Shown here piece after piece: positions 25,703 through 34,803 of a DNA stretch of 64,000 nt; within the stretch, counting starts at the first letter, position 1; each line of letters opens with the position of its first letter. The stretch comes from [Synechococcus] sp. NIES-970 (GTDB lineage Bacteria > Cyanobacteriota > Cyanobacteriia > Cyanobacteriales > MRBY01), in the NCBI GenBank assembly GCA_002356215.1, contig AP017959.1, positions 1,240,001-1,304,000 on the forward strand. The letters run 5' to 3'. The notes beneath the pieces were generated by a model, which ran no database searches, was not told the DNA's origin, and worked only from the letters and a program-made list of their open reading frames with translations. The position numbers were made by a program, and so were the translations under genes.

Positions 25703-27142
25703 CTAGGTTAAAGCTTCTAGAAGAGAGGTCAATTTTAACTGCACTTCAGCATATTCCCGTTCTGGTTGGGAACCCGCAACAATTCCGGCCCCTCCAAAGA
25801 GCCGGGCATGGTTCCCACGAATCAATGCCGACCGGATTGCGACGATAAATTCACTATTGCCCTGACTGTCCAGCCAACCAAGGGGAGCAGCATAGAGGGT
25901 ACGATCAAAGGCTTCTGCCTGACGAATTTCTGCACAGGCGATCGCCCGGGGAACGCCGGCTACCGCTGGGGTGGGGTGGAGTTGGGCGACCACTTCTAGG
26001 GGATGAATCTGAGCCGGGAGAGCGGCGCTAATGGGTGTCCAGAGATGCTGAATGTTAGAGAGCTTCAGTAACGTTCGGGGGGCAGCCTGGGGGGTGAGGT
26101 TGAGTTTTTTTAGCTGTCCCACCAAAAAGTCCGTTACCGCCTGATGTTCTCGCTGTTCCTTTTCGCTCTGGAGTAGGCTCTGGGCGAGCTGGAGATCTGT
26201 TACTGGAGAATTTCCCCGGGGTGCAGAACCTGCTAGGGCATCGGTGATCAGCTCGCCCTTTTGTACCGCAAGTAATCGTTCGGGGCTGGCCCCAATGAAA
26301 GTTTCTCCCCGCTGATTTCGCAAAGAAAAAATGCAGCAGTCTGGGTGGCGATCGCGTAAATTGTCTAGGGCATGAACCACGTCAAACGCCTGGTTTGCTG
26401 TGACATCGAGGGCATGGGCAAGGACGATTTTACTGAGCTTACCTTGGTCAATAAGCTGCAGCGCCCGCTGTACTGCTGCCGTAAACCCCATTGAGGCAGT
26501 GCAGACTGTCCCTCGAATGCCTGTCGATGGCGTTAATACTGGGGGGAGGGTTTTTAAGAAATGATGAAATTGTTGGGCCAATTGATGCAATAAAGGCCGC
26601 TGTTGGCGATCGCCATTTAAGACCAAAAAATAATCCTGATGGTGTCGCACCAATTGCAGCCGTGGGATGGTCACTAGACCAGCCGGAAAGGGAGCCTCGG
26701 CGGTTTGGGTCGAAAAAAAAGTAAAACCACAGGCAAAATAGGGAACTGGCGCGGCCATACTTCCTTGAATTTTTTCTTGCCAATGGTCAATAAACTGTTG
26801 GGCTTGGTGAAAACGATTTTCTCCCTGGAGTACCAGTTCCTGGAGGGAGCCAAAGTTCAGGATTGCTCGCTGCTGCTGTCGGTTTTCCCAGTAAAAATGA
26901 TTGAGGGGCATGGGGATGATTTGCTCGATCGCCCGCAGTACTACCAGACTATCGATAGCGCCAATCTGAAGAATTTCACTGGCGATCTCTCCAGATTGGG
27001 GCACATTTTTTTGGGTTAACCACCGCTGCCATGGTGAGGTGGACACTTGACGCTGCGAGAAGGAAGCTCCCGTTCCCTCCCCCAATGCCGAACCGTGACT
27101 TTGATCCGGCTCTAGGCGATCGCGCCAAAGCGTTTTTCCCAC
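25703..27142 (-). CDS. menF: Isochorismate synthase (MenF)
   Basis: A 479-residue chorismate-utilising enzyme. The C-terminal half (about 215-475) has the MenF/EntC signature: SKIVLAHALDV, FIGASPERLL, ALAGSAPRGNSP, HPTPAVAGVPR and GAGIVAGSQPEREY. It converts chorismate to isochorismate, the entry to phylloquinone (vitamin K1), the secondary electron acceptor A1 of photosystem I. The N-terminal 200 residues are the variable cyanobacterial extension. The start is a GTG preceded by GAGGGA. No other men gene lies in the window. Its role ties to the PSI genes elsewhere in the window. Confidence 0.93.
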   Translation of the reverse strand: MGKTLWRDRLEPDQSHGSALGEGTGASFSQRQVSTSPWQRWLTQKNVPQSGEIASEILQIGAIDSLVVLRAIEQIIPMPLNHFYWENRQQQRAILNFGSLQELVLQGENRFHQAQQFIDHWQEKIQGSMAAPVPYFACGFTFFSTQTAEAPFPAGLVTIPRLQLVRHHQDYFLVLNGDRQQRPLLHQLAQQFHHFLKTLPPVLTPSTGIRGTVCTASMGFTAAVQRALQLIDQGKLSKIVLAHALDVTANQAFDVVHALDNLRDRHPDCCIFSLRNQRGETFIGASPERLLAVQKGELITDALAGSAPRGNSPVTDLQLAQSLLQSEKEQREHQAVTDFLVGQLKKLNLTPQAAPRTLLKLSNIQHLWTPISAALPAQIHPLEVVAQLHPTPAVAGVPRAIACAEIRQAEAFDRTLYAAPLGWLDSQGNSEFIVAIRSALIRGNHARLFGGAGIVAGSQPEREYAEVQLKLTSLLEALT

Positions 27143-27625
27143 AATTCAGATCCCTCTATGGCGATGGACAACTAAAACAGAGGTGTATAAGCCGTGGTCG
27201 ATGGTGTAGCAACTGGGGTCAATCATCATGCTTTTCCCAGTGACCAGATAGCTGTAGCAGGCTATGCTCCAGGATTTTCCCATCGAGACTTCAAGCTTGT
27301 TTTATGTATGGTAACGAAACGCTGCCTAACTTCATAGGTTCCGGACTTGATTTGGGGGCAGTTTCCCGAAAAAATCTTCTAATTTGGATATTTTTTACTT
27401 TTTCTTAAGTTTTTTTCAAAGTTATTCTGCATCCTGTCATTTTGTGCATCCATAGCAAAAATCTAAATCTGCTTTAGAGTATGCCCCTAGCTCCCAAATT
27501 TTGGCAAAATTTAGACAAAATACCCAAAAAATTTGCCTAAATTGCAGGATTTAGGGGAACTCGACCACCATGGACTCGGGTTTTAGGGGCGATCGCCCCA
27601 CCGGGAATACACCAAGGGGGGTTCC
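27143..27625. other. 483-bp AT-rich intergenic region with an inverted repeat
   Basis: It lies upstream of menF and downstream of the Get3d-like gene, both on the minus strand. It becomes strongly AT-rich from about 27380. AATTTAGACAAA (27508-27519) and TTTGCCTAAATT (27532-27543) form an inverted repeat with one mismatch. A 14-base palindrome centred on a HIP1 site (GGGGCGATCGCCCC, near 27590) follows. No convincing protein or known RNA is seen. Confidence 0.6.
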
Positions 27626-28723
27626 CTAAAGGGAAATAATCAAATACTGATCCTGGAATTTTGCCCCTTTAACGGGTGCTCCCTTCAGGGGAGGCGGCAG
27701 CAGAATATTCCGCCGTTGGTCACCCGCTTCAATGGTGATCTCTGGGCCATATTGGGTTAATTTCACCTGTTTTTTGTCAAAGGTGGGGAGAAAGACCTTT
27801 ACCTGACGAGCTGCGACATCAATCACCAGGGGGCGGGGGGCTTTAGACGCTGCTTTGAAATCAGGTAAATATGCCATAAATTTTTCCCAGGCGTCAGTGG
27901 ATTGTGCTGGAATAAACTGCACTGGCAGCGGTGCAAAAATATCGGTAAAGGGTTCGCTGCTTTCGCTCTGATTGGCAATGACCCCGCCGACGGTTACATT
28001 GACCTGTTGCGCACTACCCCAGAGATATTGGGCTTTGGCGATCGCCCCAGGACTACCATCGGTAACGAGATAGGCGACAAAATGATTAGGATCGGCGATT
28101 GTTTTTTTTCCGGTTTCAAGGATTTGGTTGGCTTCTTGGGTGGGTTCCGCCGCAAAATTATCAAACGTCCAAGACACGTTCAAAATTGCACTCGTCACAG
28201 GTTGCACAAAGGGGGCAATGGTGCGCCCGAAGTCGGACTCCTGAAATACTTCCCGAAAACGACGAATATACCAACTGGCAATTTCCGGGGTTCCCAATAG
28301 TCGTAGGGTAGCCATATCCCCTGGGCCATCGTAGATAATCACGTCATAACGTCCGCTTTGGTCGTAGTCCCAAATCTCCTTGAGAGCTACCGCGCTGTCC
28401 ATACCCGGGAGAATGCCCAGCTCCTGGCCATAGACGTTTTTTAAAGTGGGCGATCGCAGGTATTTCGCTTCCAATTCCTTCACCTGTTCCCACCCTGATT
28501 CAAGGGCTGTCGCCGTCATGATTTGTACGACATCCAAATGGGCCTCCACCTGTTGGGGCGTAAAGGTGGGGGGCAGTTGGAAGGGGATCCCCCAAGCCGG
28601 ACTGGGATCCTGGCCAATGAGCAACACCCGCTGACCTGAACTGGCGTATTTTTTTGCAGTGGCGATCGCCACCGTAGAACGACCCACCCCGCCTTTACCA
28701 AGGAACGTCAAAATAAAAGCCAT
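27626..28723 (-). CDS. Get3d-like ATPase (ArsA/GET3 superfamily)
   Basis: A 365-residue protein of the ArsA/Get3 P-loop family. The N-terminus MAFILTFLGKGGVGRST contains the deviant Walker A (residues 9-17), keeping the signature Lys10 but with Arg15 in place of the usual P-loop lysine. The dimer-type switch region (IYDGPGDMATLRLLG) follows. The C-terminal 60 residues, from VKVFLPTFDKKQVKL to YLIISL, look like the alpha-crystallin-type domain that marks Get3d of photosynthetic organisms. Client proteins are unknown; Get3 in eukaryotes targets tail-anchored membrane proteins. The ATG at 28723 is supported by GGAG. It is a single gene. Confidence 0.85.
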   Translation of the reverse strand: MAFILTFLGKGGVGRSTVAIATAKKYASSGQRVLLIGQDPSPAWGIPFQLPPTFTPQQVEAHLDVVQIMTATALESGWEQVKELEAKYLRSPTLKNVYGQELGILPGMDSAVALKEIWDYDQSGRYDVIIYDGPGDMATLRLLGTPEIASWYIRRFREVFQESDFGRTIAPFVQPVTSAILNVSWTFDNFAAEPTQEANQILETGKKTIADPNHFVAYLVTDGSPGAIAKAQYLWGSAQQVNVTVGGVIANQSESSEPFTDIFAPLPVQFIPAQSTDAWEKFMAYLPDFKAASKAPRPLVIDVAARQVKVFLPTFDKKQVKLTQYGPEITIEAGDQRRNILLPPPLKGAPVKGAKFQDQYLIISL

Positions 28724-29142
28724 AGTTCTCCGTGACAAAAATTACCTCACAGAAATTGTAGCGATTCTCCTTGGTAATCTTGGCAGGCACCGTTAAATCT
28801 AATTCCCACAGGAGGCGATCGCCCACTGGCTTCAGAACTTCATTTTTCGCGCCGTTTCTGCGCTCTTCACAAAACAGGACGCAACTGAAACATGAGTAAT
28901 GGCTGGTCTAAAAAATCCAGAAAACCGGTAAATGCCATTATTCTTGGCTGCAAAAAGTGCCATTAATCATCCCTGTCATCGTTAGCTATGGCAGATATAA
29001 AATCTCAGCGATCCTCACTTCATTTTTTTAGGATAGAAAAATAAAAAACTGCTGAGGTTACATCTTTAAACTTGATGCATCTACAGCAGTTTTTTAACTT
29101 GAACGTTTAAAGAGTTTTGTGACTTCAAAACATTCAAAAAAC
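28724..29142. other. Intergenic region between the Get3d-like gene and petL
   Basis: 419 bases. The right half holds the petL terminator (29043-29095). The left half is upstream of the Get3d-like gene and must carry its promoter. A 43-codon minus-strand open frame between about 28840 and 28970 shows no family features and I do not call it. Confidence 0.6.
29043..29095 (-). terminator. petL terminator, bidirectional inverted repeat
   Basis: AAAAAACTGCTG (29043-29054) and CAGCAGTTTTTT (29084-29095) are exact reverse complements, 12 pairs with a 29-base loop. T runs exist on both strands, so it can end transcription either way. Confidence 0.8.
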
Positions 29143-29238
29143 TTAGATAATATTAGCTGCCCGCAAACCGAGGAAACCACCCAAAGCAACACCAGTGAAA
29201 ACAATAATATAACCAGCAAAAGGAAGAACTGCAGCCAT
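29143..29238 (-). CDS. petL: Cytochrome b6f complex subunit PetL
   Basis: A 31-residue single-helix protein, starting MAAVLPFAGYIIVFTGVALG and ending FLGLRAANII. The pattern of a hydrophobic helix with FTG and a terminal GLR followed by a small tail matches cyanobacterial PetL. It sits at the periphery of the cytochrome b6f complex in the thylakoid membrane and helps stabilise the dimer. It has its own terminators on either side, so it is a single-gene transcript. It is below the usual size limit for gene finding. Confidence 0.88.
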   Translation of the reverse strand: MAAVLPFAGYIIVFTGVALGGFLGLRAANII

Positions 29239-29312
29239 TTTATTAAAATTCCAGTCGAAAACGTTGCTCTCCATTATAAAGGAAAGGGTGATCGCCACAA
29301 AAATCACCCAAG

Positions 29313-29350
29313 AAAGAAGGGAAGCAGCCTGTAGACTGCTTCCCTTCTTT
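29313..29350 (-). terminator. ftsH terminator, 15-bp perfect inverted repeat
   Basis: AAAGAAGGGAAGCAG (29313-29327) pairs perfectly with CTGCTTCCCTTCTTT (29336-29350) over an eight-base loop. It lies 32 bases after the ftsH stop and isolates ftsH from petL. Confidence 0.88.
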
Positions 29351-29381
29351 GAGAATGTCTCGAAACCTCTAAGGAATCAGT

Positions 29382-31268
29382 TTAAATCTGGGGGACAAAC
29401 TGTTCCTTTTCGGGGACGGTAGTGTACTCAGCAACAATTTGCCGGAATTCCTCTCCATCAATAGTTTCTTTCTCAATCAAAAGATCAACGAGGCGATCGA
29501 TGACTTCCCGGTTATCCCGAACGATCTGACGGGCAATGCGATGAGCTTCCTCTGCGATTACTCGTACCTGCTCATCAATGCGAGAAGCTACCTCTTCAGA
29601 ATATTCGGAGCGATTCATGAAACCACCACCGAGGAATACTTCACCCTGTTGACTTTCTAAGGACAAAAGCCCCAAGGAACTCATCCCAAAACGGGTTACC
29701 ATCTGCCGTGCCATACCACTCACCTGCTGTAGGTCTCCCCCAGCCCCAGTTGTGACTTCATCATGGCCAAAGATTTCTTCTTCTGCTGCCCGACCGCCGA
29801 GGGCACCAGAAATCCGTGCCATCAGTTGAGATTTCGTTGTTAAACCCTGTTCTTCATTGGGAGTAAACCAAGTTAAGCCTTGGGCTTGGCCCCGGGGAAT
29901 GAGGGTGACCTTTTGTACGGGGTCATGATCTTTAAGCAATGTGCCGACAATAGCATGGCCCACTTCATGGTAAGCAATCAAGCGCTTACTCTTACTGTCG
30001 ACGAGGGGTGTGCCTTCCATCCCTGCAATGACGCGATCAACGGCATCGTCAATTTCAGCCATGGTGATTGCTTCTTTGCGGCGGCGGGCGGTGAGAATCG
30101 CTGCTTCATTCAACAGGTTCGCCAAATCTGCCCCACTAAAACCGGGCGTCCGGCGCGCAATAACATCGAGGGAAATTTCCTCAGCAAGCTTTTTGTTACG
30201 GGCGTGAACTTCAAGAATGTTCAGACGGCCCTTGATATCGGGGGTGTCTACAGTCACTTGGCGGTCAAAACGGCCTGGACGCATGAGTGCGGAGTCGAGG
30301 ACATCGGGACGGTTCGTGGCCGCAATGATGATAATGCCGGTATTTCCTTCAAAACCATCCATCTCGGTAAGGAGCTGGTTGAGGGTTTGTTCCCGTTCGT
30401 CATTGCCACCGCCAATGCCGGCTCCCCGTTGACGACCAACGGCATCAATTTCATCGATAAAGATGAGACAGGGCGCATTTTCTTTTGCTTTCTTGAAGAG
30501 GTCACGGACGCGGGATGCGCCAACCCCGACAAACATTTCGACGAATTCGGAACCAGAAATGCTGAAGAAGGGGACACCCGCTTCGCCGGCGATCGCTTTT
30601 GCAAGTAAAGTTTTACCAGTTCCAGGAGGGCCCACGAGAAGAACCCCTTTGGGAATGCGAGCCCCCACAGCGGTGAATTTTTCTGGTTGTTTCAGGAAAG
30701 TAACAACCTCTTGCAGTTCTTCTTTTGCTTCCTCAATGCCGGCAACATCGTCAAACATAACCCCTGTCTGGGCTTCCATCATAAATTTCGCCTTCGATTT
30801 ACCGAAGTTCATCGCTTGGCCAGGGCCACCAGGCATATTGTTGGAGCGACGGAACAGGAAAAACAGACCAGAAATTAACAAAATTGGGAAAATCAGATTA
30901 CCGAGAATCCCCCACACAGCCCCGTTGTTACTCGCGGGGTGGGAGTCAAAATCAACGTTGGCTGCCCGTAGCTTGCTGATTAGTTCAGGGGAGTTACCGG
31001 GGAGATCAACGCGAATTTGCTGCACACGGTTGTCCAGTTCTGGATCGACTGCTTCAATAATTGCCGTGCGTCCCCCTTCATAGAGATCTACGCTCGCTAC
31101 CCGACCAGCATCTAGATATTCAAGGAAGCGGCCATAGCTCATGCGAATGTTGGCGCTATTTCCTACCAGGTTGGCGGGGTTCGCGGCAAAGGCGCCCTGC
31201 CAAACAAAAAAGCCGATTACAAGTAGGGGGAGTGCCCAGAGGACAACGGTTTTCCAAGATGGTTTCAT
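29382..31268 (-). CDS. ftsH: ATP-dependent zinc metalloprotease FtsH (FtsH2/Slr0228 type)
   Basis: A 628-residue membrane AAA+ protease. Two membrane helices (about 8-25 and 120-138) flank a lumenal domain. The AAA module has Walker A GPPGTGKT (213-220), Walker [13 protein letters not shown] and the SRH region, followed by the zinc protease motif HEVGH near residue 430. The start [16 protein letters not shown] and the ending FVPQI resemble Synechocystis Slr0228 (FtsH2), which removes damaged D1 from photosystem II; the subtype call is from memory. It is a single gene with a strong terminator. Confidence 0.95.
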   Translation of the reverse strand: MKPSWKTVVLWALPLLVIGFFVWQGAFAANPANLVGNSANIRMSYGRFLEYLDAGRVASVDLYEGGRTAIIEAVDPELDNRVQQIRVDLPGNSPELISKLRAANVDFDSHPASNNGAVWGILGNLIFPILLISGLFFLFRRSNNMPGGPGQAMNFGKSKAKFMMEAQTGVMFDDVAGIEEAKEELQEVVTFLKQPEKFTAVGARIPKGVLLVGPPGTGKTLLAKAIAGEAGVPFFSISGSEFVEMFVGVGASRVRDLFKKAKENAPCLIFIDEIDAVGRQRGAGIGGGNDEREQTLNQLLTEMDGFEGNTGIIIIAATNRPDVLDSALMRPGRFDRQVTVDTPDIKGRLNILEVHARNKKLAEEISLDVIARRTPGFSGADLANLLNEAAILTARRRKEAITMAEIDDAVDRVIAGMEGTPLVDSKSKRLIAYHEVGHAIVGTLLKDHDPVQKVTLIPRGQAQGLTWFTPNEEQGLTTKSQLMARISGALGGRAAEEEIFGHDEVTTGAGGDLQQVSGMARQMVTRFGMSSLGLLSLESQQGEVFLGGGFMNRSEYSEEVASRIDEQVRVIAEEAHRIARQIVRDNREVIDRLVDLLIEKETIDGEEFRQIVAEYTTVPEKEQFVPQI

Positions 31269-31595
31269 GGGTTAGTCTTTGGTATGTTTGATTCAATAAA
31301 ACTGGCGCTAAAAAAGTGGCAGTAAGCTGCGAATTTTTATAACCGGGCGCACCACTAAGCAAAGGTTTCTGGGCTCATCAACGATCCAGAAAGCGGGATT
31401 CGCTAGGGGATTAGCCTGTAAATTGGCGTTTTTATGACGATGTCTTAACTAAATTTAACTTAATTCTCATTTTGATAGCAACTTTCTGGGATTTTTCTGG
31501 ATGGATCCATGGCAATTTACGGCTAAGTGGTTGTCTATCCCGAAAATAATCTTCCCCATTGCCCCAGGATCTTTGGCCTTGGGGTTAAATATTGG

Positions 31596-32645
31596 ATGAG
31601 GTTTTATTTTCCCTCTCTCCGTAGCACCACTGTGATTTCTCCTTCTCCTCTCCCGCCTAAATCTTCAGCTTCTTCTAACCTTAACACTGTCTCCTTGGTA
31701 TCTCGGCCCAAGCAACAATGGACGTTGTTGCTCCTGGGTTTGGCTTTGGGGGCTGTTTCTTTTGCGGCAATTTTTATCCGCTGGTGTAGTACGGAGTTGG
31801 GAGCTGGGGCAATTGTTTTTAATCGGTTATGGTTAGCGACGGTGGTTCTGGGTCTTTGGGAAATTTTGAAGCCCCGAGAAAAATCACTCAATGTTGCTTC
31901 GCCTGGGATCACTTGGACGGACTATGGTTTATTGCTGTTGGTAGGGGCAGTTTCTTCGAGCTCGGTAGTGCTTTGGGCTCTCTCCCTCACGGAGACGAGT
32001 GTGGCAAATTCAACGGTATTGCGCAATTTAACGCCGTTGTTTACAACTTTGGGGGCGTGGTTATGGCTGCGTCAACGTTTTGATCGGCGTTTTCTTTGGG
32101 GGCTAGCTTTGGCGGTAGGGGGGGCGATCGCCATCGGTGTGACGGATTTCCAATTGGCTTGGGAACAGCTTACGGGGGATTTTTTCGCCCTATTGTCGGC
32201 CCTTTGTTATGGCGTCAATTTACTGCTGGTCGAAAACCTGCGCGATCGCCTCGGGGCGAGCCAAATTTTACTCTGGCGCTGTGGCTTTGGTTGCATTCTC
32301 CTTTTGCCCTTCGTGCTGTTGACTGAGGATCATCTTTTTCCCCAATCTCTGCCGGTATGGGGAGCGGCGATTGGTTTGGCCGTTCTATGCCAATGTTTTG
32401 GTCAGGGGCTAGTCGTCCATAGCCTCAAGACATTTTCCTCGGGCTTCGTGGCGATTTTCTTGCTCCTAGAGCCGATCATTACGGCCGTTTTTGCCTGGGG
32501 CTTCCTAGGGGAAACTTTGACAATCACTAATGCGATCGCCTTTTGCGGTGTTTTAGGGGGAATTTATCTAGCGAAATCGAGCAGTCGCGCCGATCCTCCC
32601 CCAGCCCAACCCCCAGAAGCGTCCTATTCTTCGCCGGCCACCTGA
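31596..32645 (+). CDS. EamA/DMT-family permease
   Basis: A membrane protein of about 349 residues with ten hydrophobic segments in two EamA halves (for example [21 protein letters not shown] and [19 protein letters not shown], then [20 protein letters not shown]). It is a drug/metabolite transporter, and the substrate cannot be told. The ATG at 31596 is chosen for the N-terminus; an in-frame GTG at 31527 would add 23 residues, and neither has a good ribosome site, so the start is uncertain. The Pro/Ser-rich cytosolic ends are unremarkable. The 3' end overlaps gcvH, which is on the opposite strand, by 22 bases. Confidence 0.85.
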   Translation: MRFYFPSLRSTTVISPSPLPPKSSASSNLNTVSLVSRPKQQWTLLLLGLALGAVSFAAIFIRWCSTELGAGAIVFNRLWLATVVLGLWEILKPREKSLNVASPGITWTDYGLLLLVGAVSSSSVVLWALSLTETSVANSTVLRNLTPLFTTLGAWLWLRQRFDRRFLWGLALAVGGAIAIGVTDFQLAWEQLTGDFFALLSALCYGVNLLLVENLRDRLGASQILLWRCGFGCILLLPFVLLTEDHLFPQSLPVWGAAIGLAVLCQCFGQGLVVHSLKTFSSGFVAIFLLLEPIITAVFAWGFLGETLTITNAIAFCGVLGGIYLAKSSSRADPPPAQPPEASYSSPAT

Positions 32646-33022
32646 AGTCGATATTCCTCAGCGGTCATGGTTTCGGCGAGCATTTCGTCATCGAGGTTAT
32701 CGACCCGGACTTTGATAAACCAGCCTTCTTCGTAGGGGTCTTCTGAAACCATTTCTGGGGATTGGATTAAAGCTTCATTACGGTCAATAACTGTGCCGGA
32801 AATCGGTGCATAGAGATCTTCGACTGCTTTGACAGACTCAATGCTACCAAAGGTTTCTCCCACGAGAATTGCATCCCCTTCTTCCGGTAGATCCAAGAAC
32901 ACGATATCCCCCAGTTCATCGATGGCATGGGCACTTAGGCCGATGGTGGCAATTTCTCCATCGAGGCGAATGTATTCGTGGCTATCTAAATACCGAAGGT
33001 CATCTGGATATTCGAGTTCCAT
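32624..33022 (-). CDS. gcvH: Glycine cleavage system H protein
   Basis: A 132-residue lipoyl carrier that shuttles the aminomethyl group between the P and T proteins of the glycine cleavage complex, important in photorespiration. The lipoylated lysine is Lys65 in [15 protein letters not shown]. The ATG at 33022 gives the normal H-protein start ([20 protein letters not shown]); a longer frame to 33097 is not needed. No gcvT or gcvP is near. I see no glycine riboswitch in the 176 bases upstream. Confidence 0.96.
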   Translation of the reverse strand: MELEYPDDLRYLDSHEYIRLDGEIATIGLSAHAIDELGDIVFLDLPEEGDAILVGETFGSIESVKAVEDLYAPISGTVIDRNEALIQSPEMVSEDPYEEGWFIKVRVDNLDDEMLAETMTAEEYRLQVAGEE

Positions 33023-33198
33023 AGTCAATGTCTCTAGGCTGGAAAAGGTTAGGGGCGCAGACGCGGGGTCTCCGTGGATTAACTTGGTCTTTGTCACCCT
33101 TGGGCTACTTTATGCCGGAACTTTGGCAAGATCAAGGTTTCCAGAGAAATTTGTTACGATTTCTGCTCGCCTCATCTGTCAGAGGACATGAAGCGAGT

Positions 33199-33324
33199 TT
33201 AGGGATGGCGATCGCCTTTATTCTTTTTGTCGAATTTTGTCCCCATTTCCGTTTTTGCTGACCAGACTAGGTACGCAGCCAGACCGCAGAAAAAGAGGCC
33301 AAATCCCAAGAGATTCTTGTCCAT
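33199..33324 (-). CDS. Possible 41-residue membrane protein
   Basis: An open frame starting MDKNLLGFGLFFCGLAAYLVW with a single hydrophobic helix (residues 4-21) and a basic tail ending NKGDRHP. GGAG lies four bases before the ATG, and the frame begins 14 bases after the pepP stop on the same strand, both in its favour. I do not recognise a family, and chance is possible for so short a frame. The tail is encoded over a HIP1 site. Confidence 0.45.
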   Translation of the reverse strand: MDKNLLGFGLFFCGLAAYLVWSAKTEMGTKFDKKNKGDRHP

Positions 33325-33338
33325 TTGTCTCCACAGCC

Positions 33339-34664
33339 TTAGGCTTCTAAATCTTTAACTTCTTTAGGAACTGCCGCCGTTAAAACATCATTACCTGTCG
33401 CTGTGACCAGCACATCGTCTTCGATGCGAATGCCGATCCCCTGCCAGTGGTCGGCAATGTCGGGTTGATCTTCTGTGGGCTGGATATAGGGAGAAATGTA
33501 AATTCCCGGCTCGACAGTGACCACATTCCCTGGGGCAAAGGTGGTCCAGTCGTCTTTTTCGGGGCCAATTTTGTAAATGCCTGCATCATGAACATCCAGG
33601 CCCAACCAATGGCCCGTGCCATGCATAAAAAAGGGCTTGTATTTTTCCCCTTCGATAAGTTCTTCCAAATTACCGCGCAAAAGTCCCAGATCCCTTAGTC
33701 CATGGGTGATCACCCGTACCGCCGCCTGGTGGGGAGCTTGGTAAGAATTTCCCGGTTTAACGGCGGCGATCGCCTGTTTTTGAGCCTCTAGAACGAGTTC
33801 ATACAACACCCGCTGCTCTGGGGTAAAGCGATCGCCTACGGGAAAGGTGCGGGTAATATCGCCGTTGTAGTACTCATAACAAGCCCCCGCATCGATCAAG
33901 AGTAGTTCATTGTCCTGGAGCTGGGCGTTATTTTCCACATAGTGCAGCACACAGGCATTAGCTCCGCCCGCGACAATAGAAGGATAGGCAAACCCGGCGG
34001 CCCCTTCGAGGCGAAATAGATGTTCAATCTCCGCCTGGACTTGGTATTCGTATAGCCCCGGCTTGGCATATTCCATCGCCCAGAGGTGGGCCTTGGCTGA
34101 AATAGCCGTGGCCCGCCGGGTCAATGCGAGTTCTGCTTCACTTTTGACCATCCGCATCGGGTGCAAAATCGTCCCCGGATCGGCGATCGCCGTGGGGCCA
34201 GTACCCCGTTTGGATCGGGTAGCCAGGAGCCGCTGGTAGTGCTGCAGAATCGTCTGGTTAAATTTTTCGTCCCGGCCAAAATGATAAAAAAGGCGATCGC
34301 TCCCCTTGAGATAATCTGGCAATTTTTCGGCCAGCTCATGGATCGAGTAGGCGATATCGGCACCAAATTTTTCCTGGGCCCCTTCAACCCCAGCCCGGTA
34401 GCCGACCCAAGTTTCCTCAGCCAGATCTTTGGGTTGGACAAAGAGAATGAATTGATGCTCTGGATGGTGGGGCGCAAACACCGCCACTGCATTGGGTTCA
34501 TTAAATCCCGTCAAATAATAAAAATCACTGTCTTGGCGGAAGTTGTATTCCACGTCATTGTGCATCACCGCATGGGGCGCACTGCGGAAAATGGCCGTGC
34601 CCTGGCCCAATTTCGCCATAAAGGTTTGTCGACGCTGTTGGTATTCCTGTGCGGTGATGGCCAT
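33339..34664 (-). CDS. pepP: Xaa-Pro aminopeptidase
   Basis: A 441-residue M24 metallopeptidase that removes N-terminal residues preceding proline. The N-terminal domain (from MAITAQEYQQRRQTF) precedes the pita-bread fold. The metal ligands are visible: Asp in LLIDAGACYEYYNGDITRTF (two Asp), His in GTGHWLGLDVHD, Glu in VEPGIYI and Glu in GIRIEDDV. The ATG at 34664 gives the typical start; an upstream frame of 21 residues is hydrophobic and unlikely. It is cytosolic, and a small open frame follows closely. Confidence 0.94.
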   Translation of the reverse strand: MAITAQEYQQRRQTFMAKLGQGTAIFRSAPHAVMHNDVEYNFRQDSDFYYLTGFNEPNAVAVFAPHHPEHQFILFVQPKDLAEETWVGYRAGVEGAQEKFGADIAYSIHELAEKLPDYLKGSDRLFYHFGRDEKFNQTILQHYQRLLATRSKRGTGPTAIADPGTILHPMRMVKSEAELALTRRATAISAKAHLWAMEYAKPGLYEYQVQAEIEHLFRLEGAAGFAYPSIVAGGANACVLHYVENNAQLQDNELLLIDAGACYEYYNGDITRTFPVGDRFTPEQRVLYELVLEAQKQAIAAVKPGNSYQAPHQAAVRVITHGLRDLGLLRGNLEELIEGEKYKPFFMHGTGHWLGLDVHDAGIYKIGPEKDDWTTFAPGNVVTVEPGIYISPYIQPTEDQPDIADHWQGIGIRIEDDVLVTATGNDVLTAAVPKEVKDLEA

Positions 34665-34742
34665 GGTGCGCTGCCTTGGGATTTGCCCGGAAAAAATTAT
34701 GAAAAAGAATGAATCAAATGGTAACAAACTTTTCCCATCGGC

Positions 34743-34774
34743 AAAAAAGGGTAAGGGCGATCGCCCTTACCCTT
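34743..34774 (-). terminator. pdhA terminator built on a HIP1-centred palindrome
   Basis: A perfect 28-base palindrome (34747-34774) with the HIP1 octamer at its exact centre. On the minus strand it is followed by a T run (A at 34743-34746), 30 bases after the pdhA stop, so it can act as an intrinsic terminator. Confidence 0.8.
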
Positions 34775-34803
34775 GCACTTAAAAATTCAACGCATTTATT
34801 GCA

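Noticed and set aside
28840-28970. Possible 43-codon minus-strand gene upstream of the Get3d-like gene
   Set aside because: No ribosome site, no conserved pattern and mixed composition. Left as intergenic.
29880-30608. Plus-strand 242-codon frame inside ftsH
   Set aside because: Long but fully antisense to conserved FtsH motifs; a by-product of codon usage.
33023-33198. Glycine riboswitch upstream of gcvH
   Set aside because: I could not find the paired cores expected of the class; the region looks unstructured by eye.
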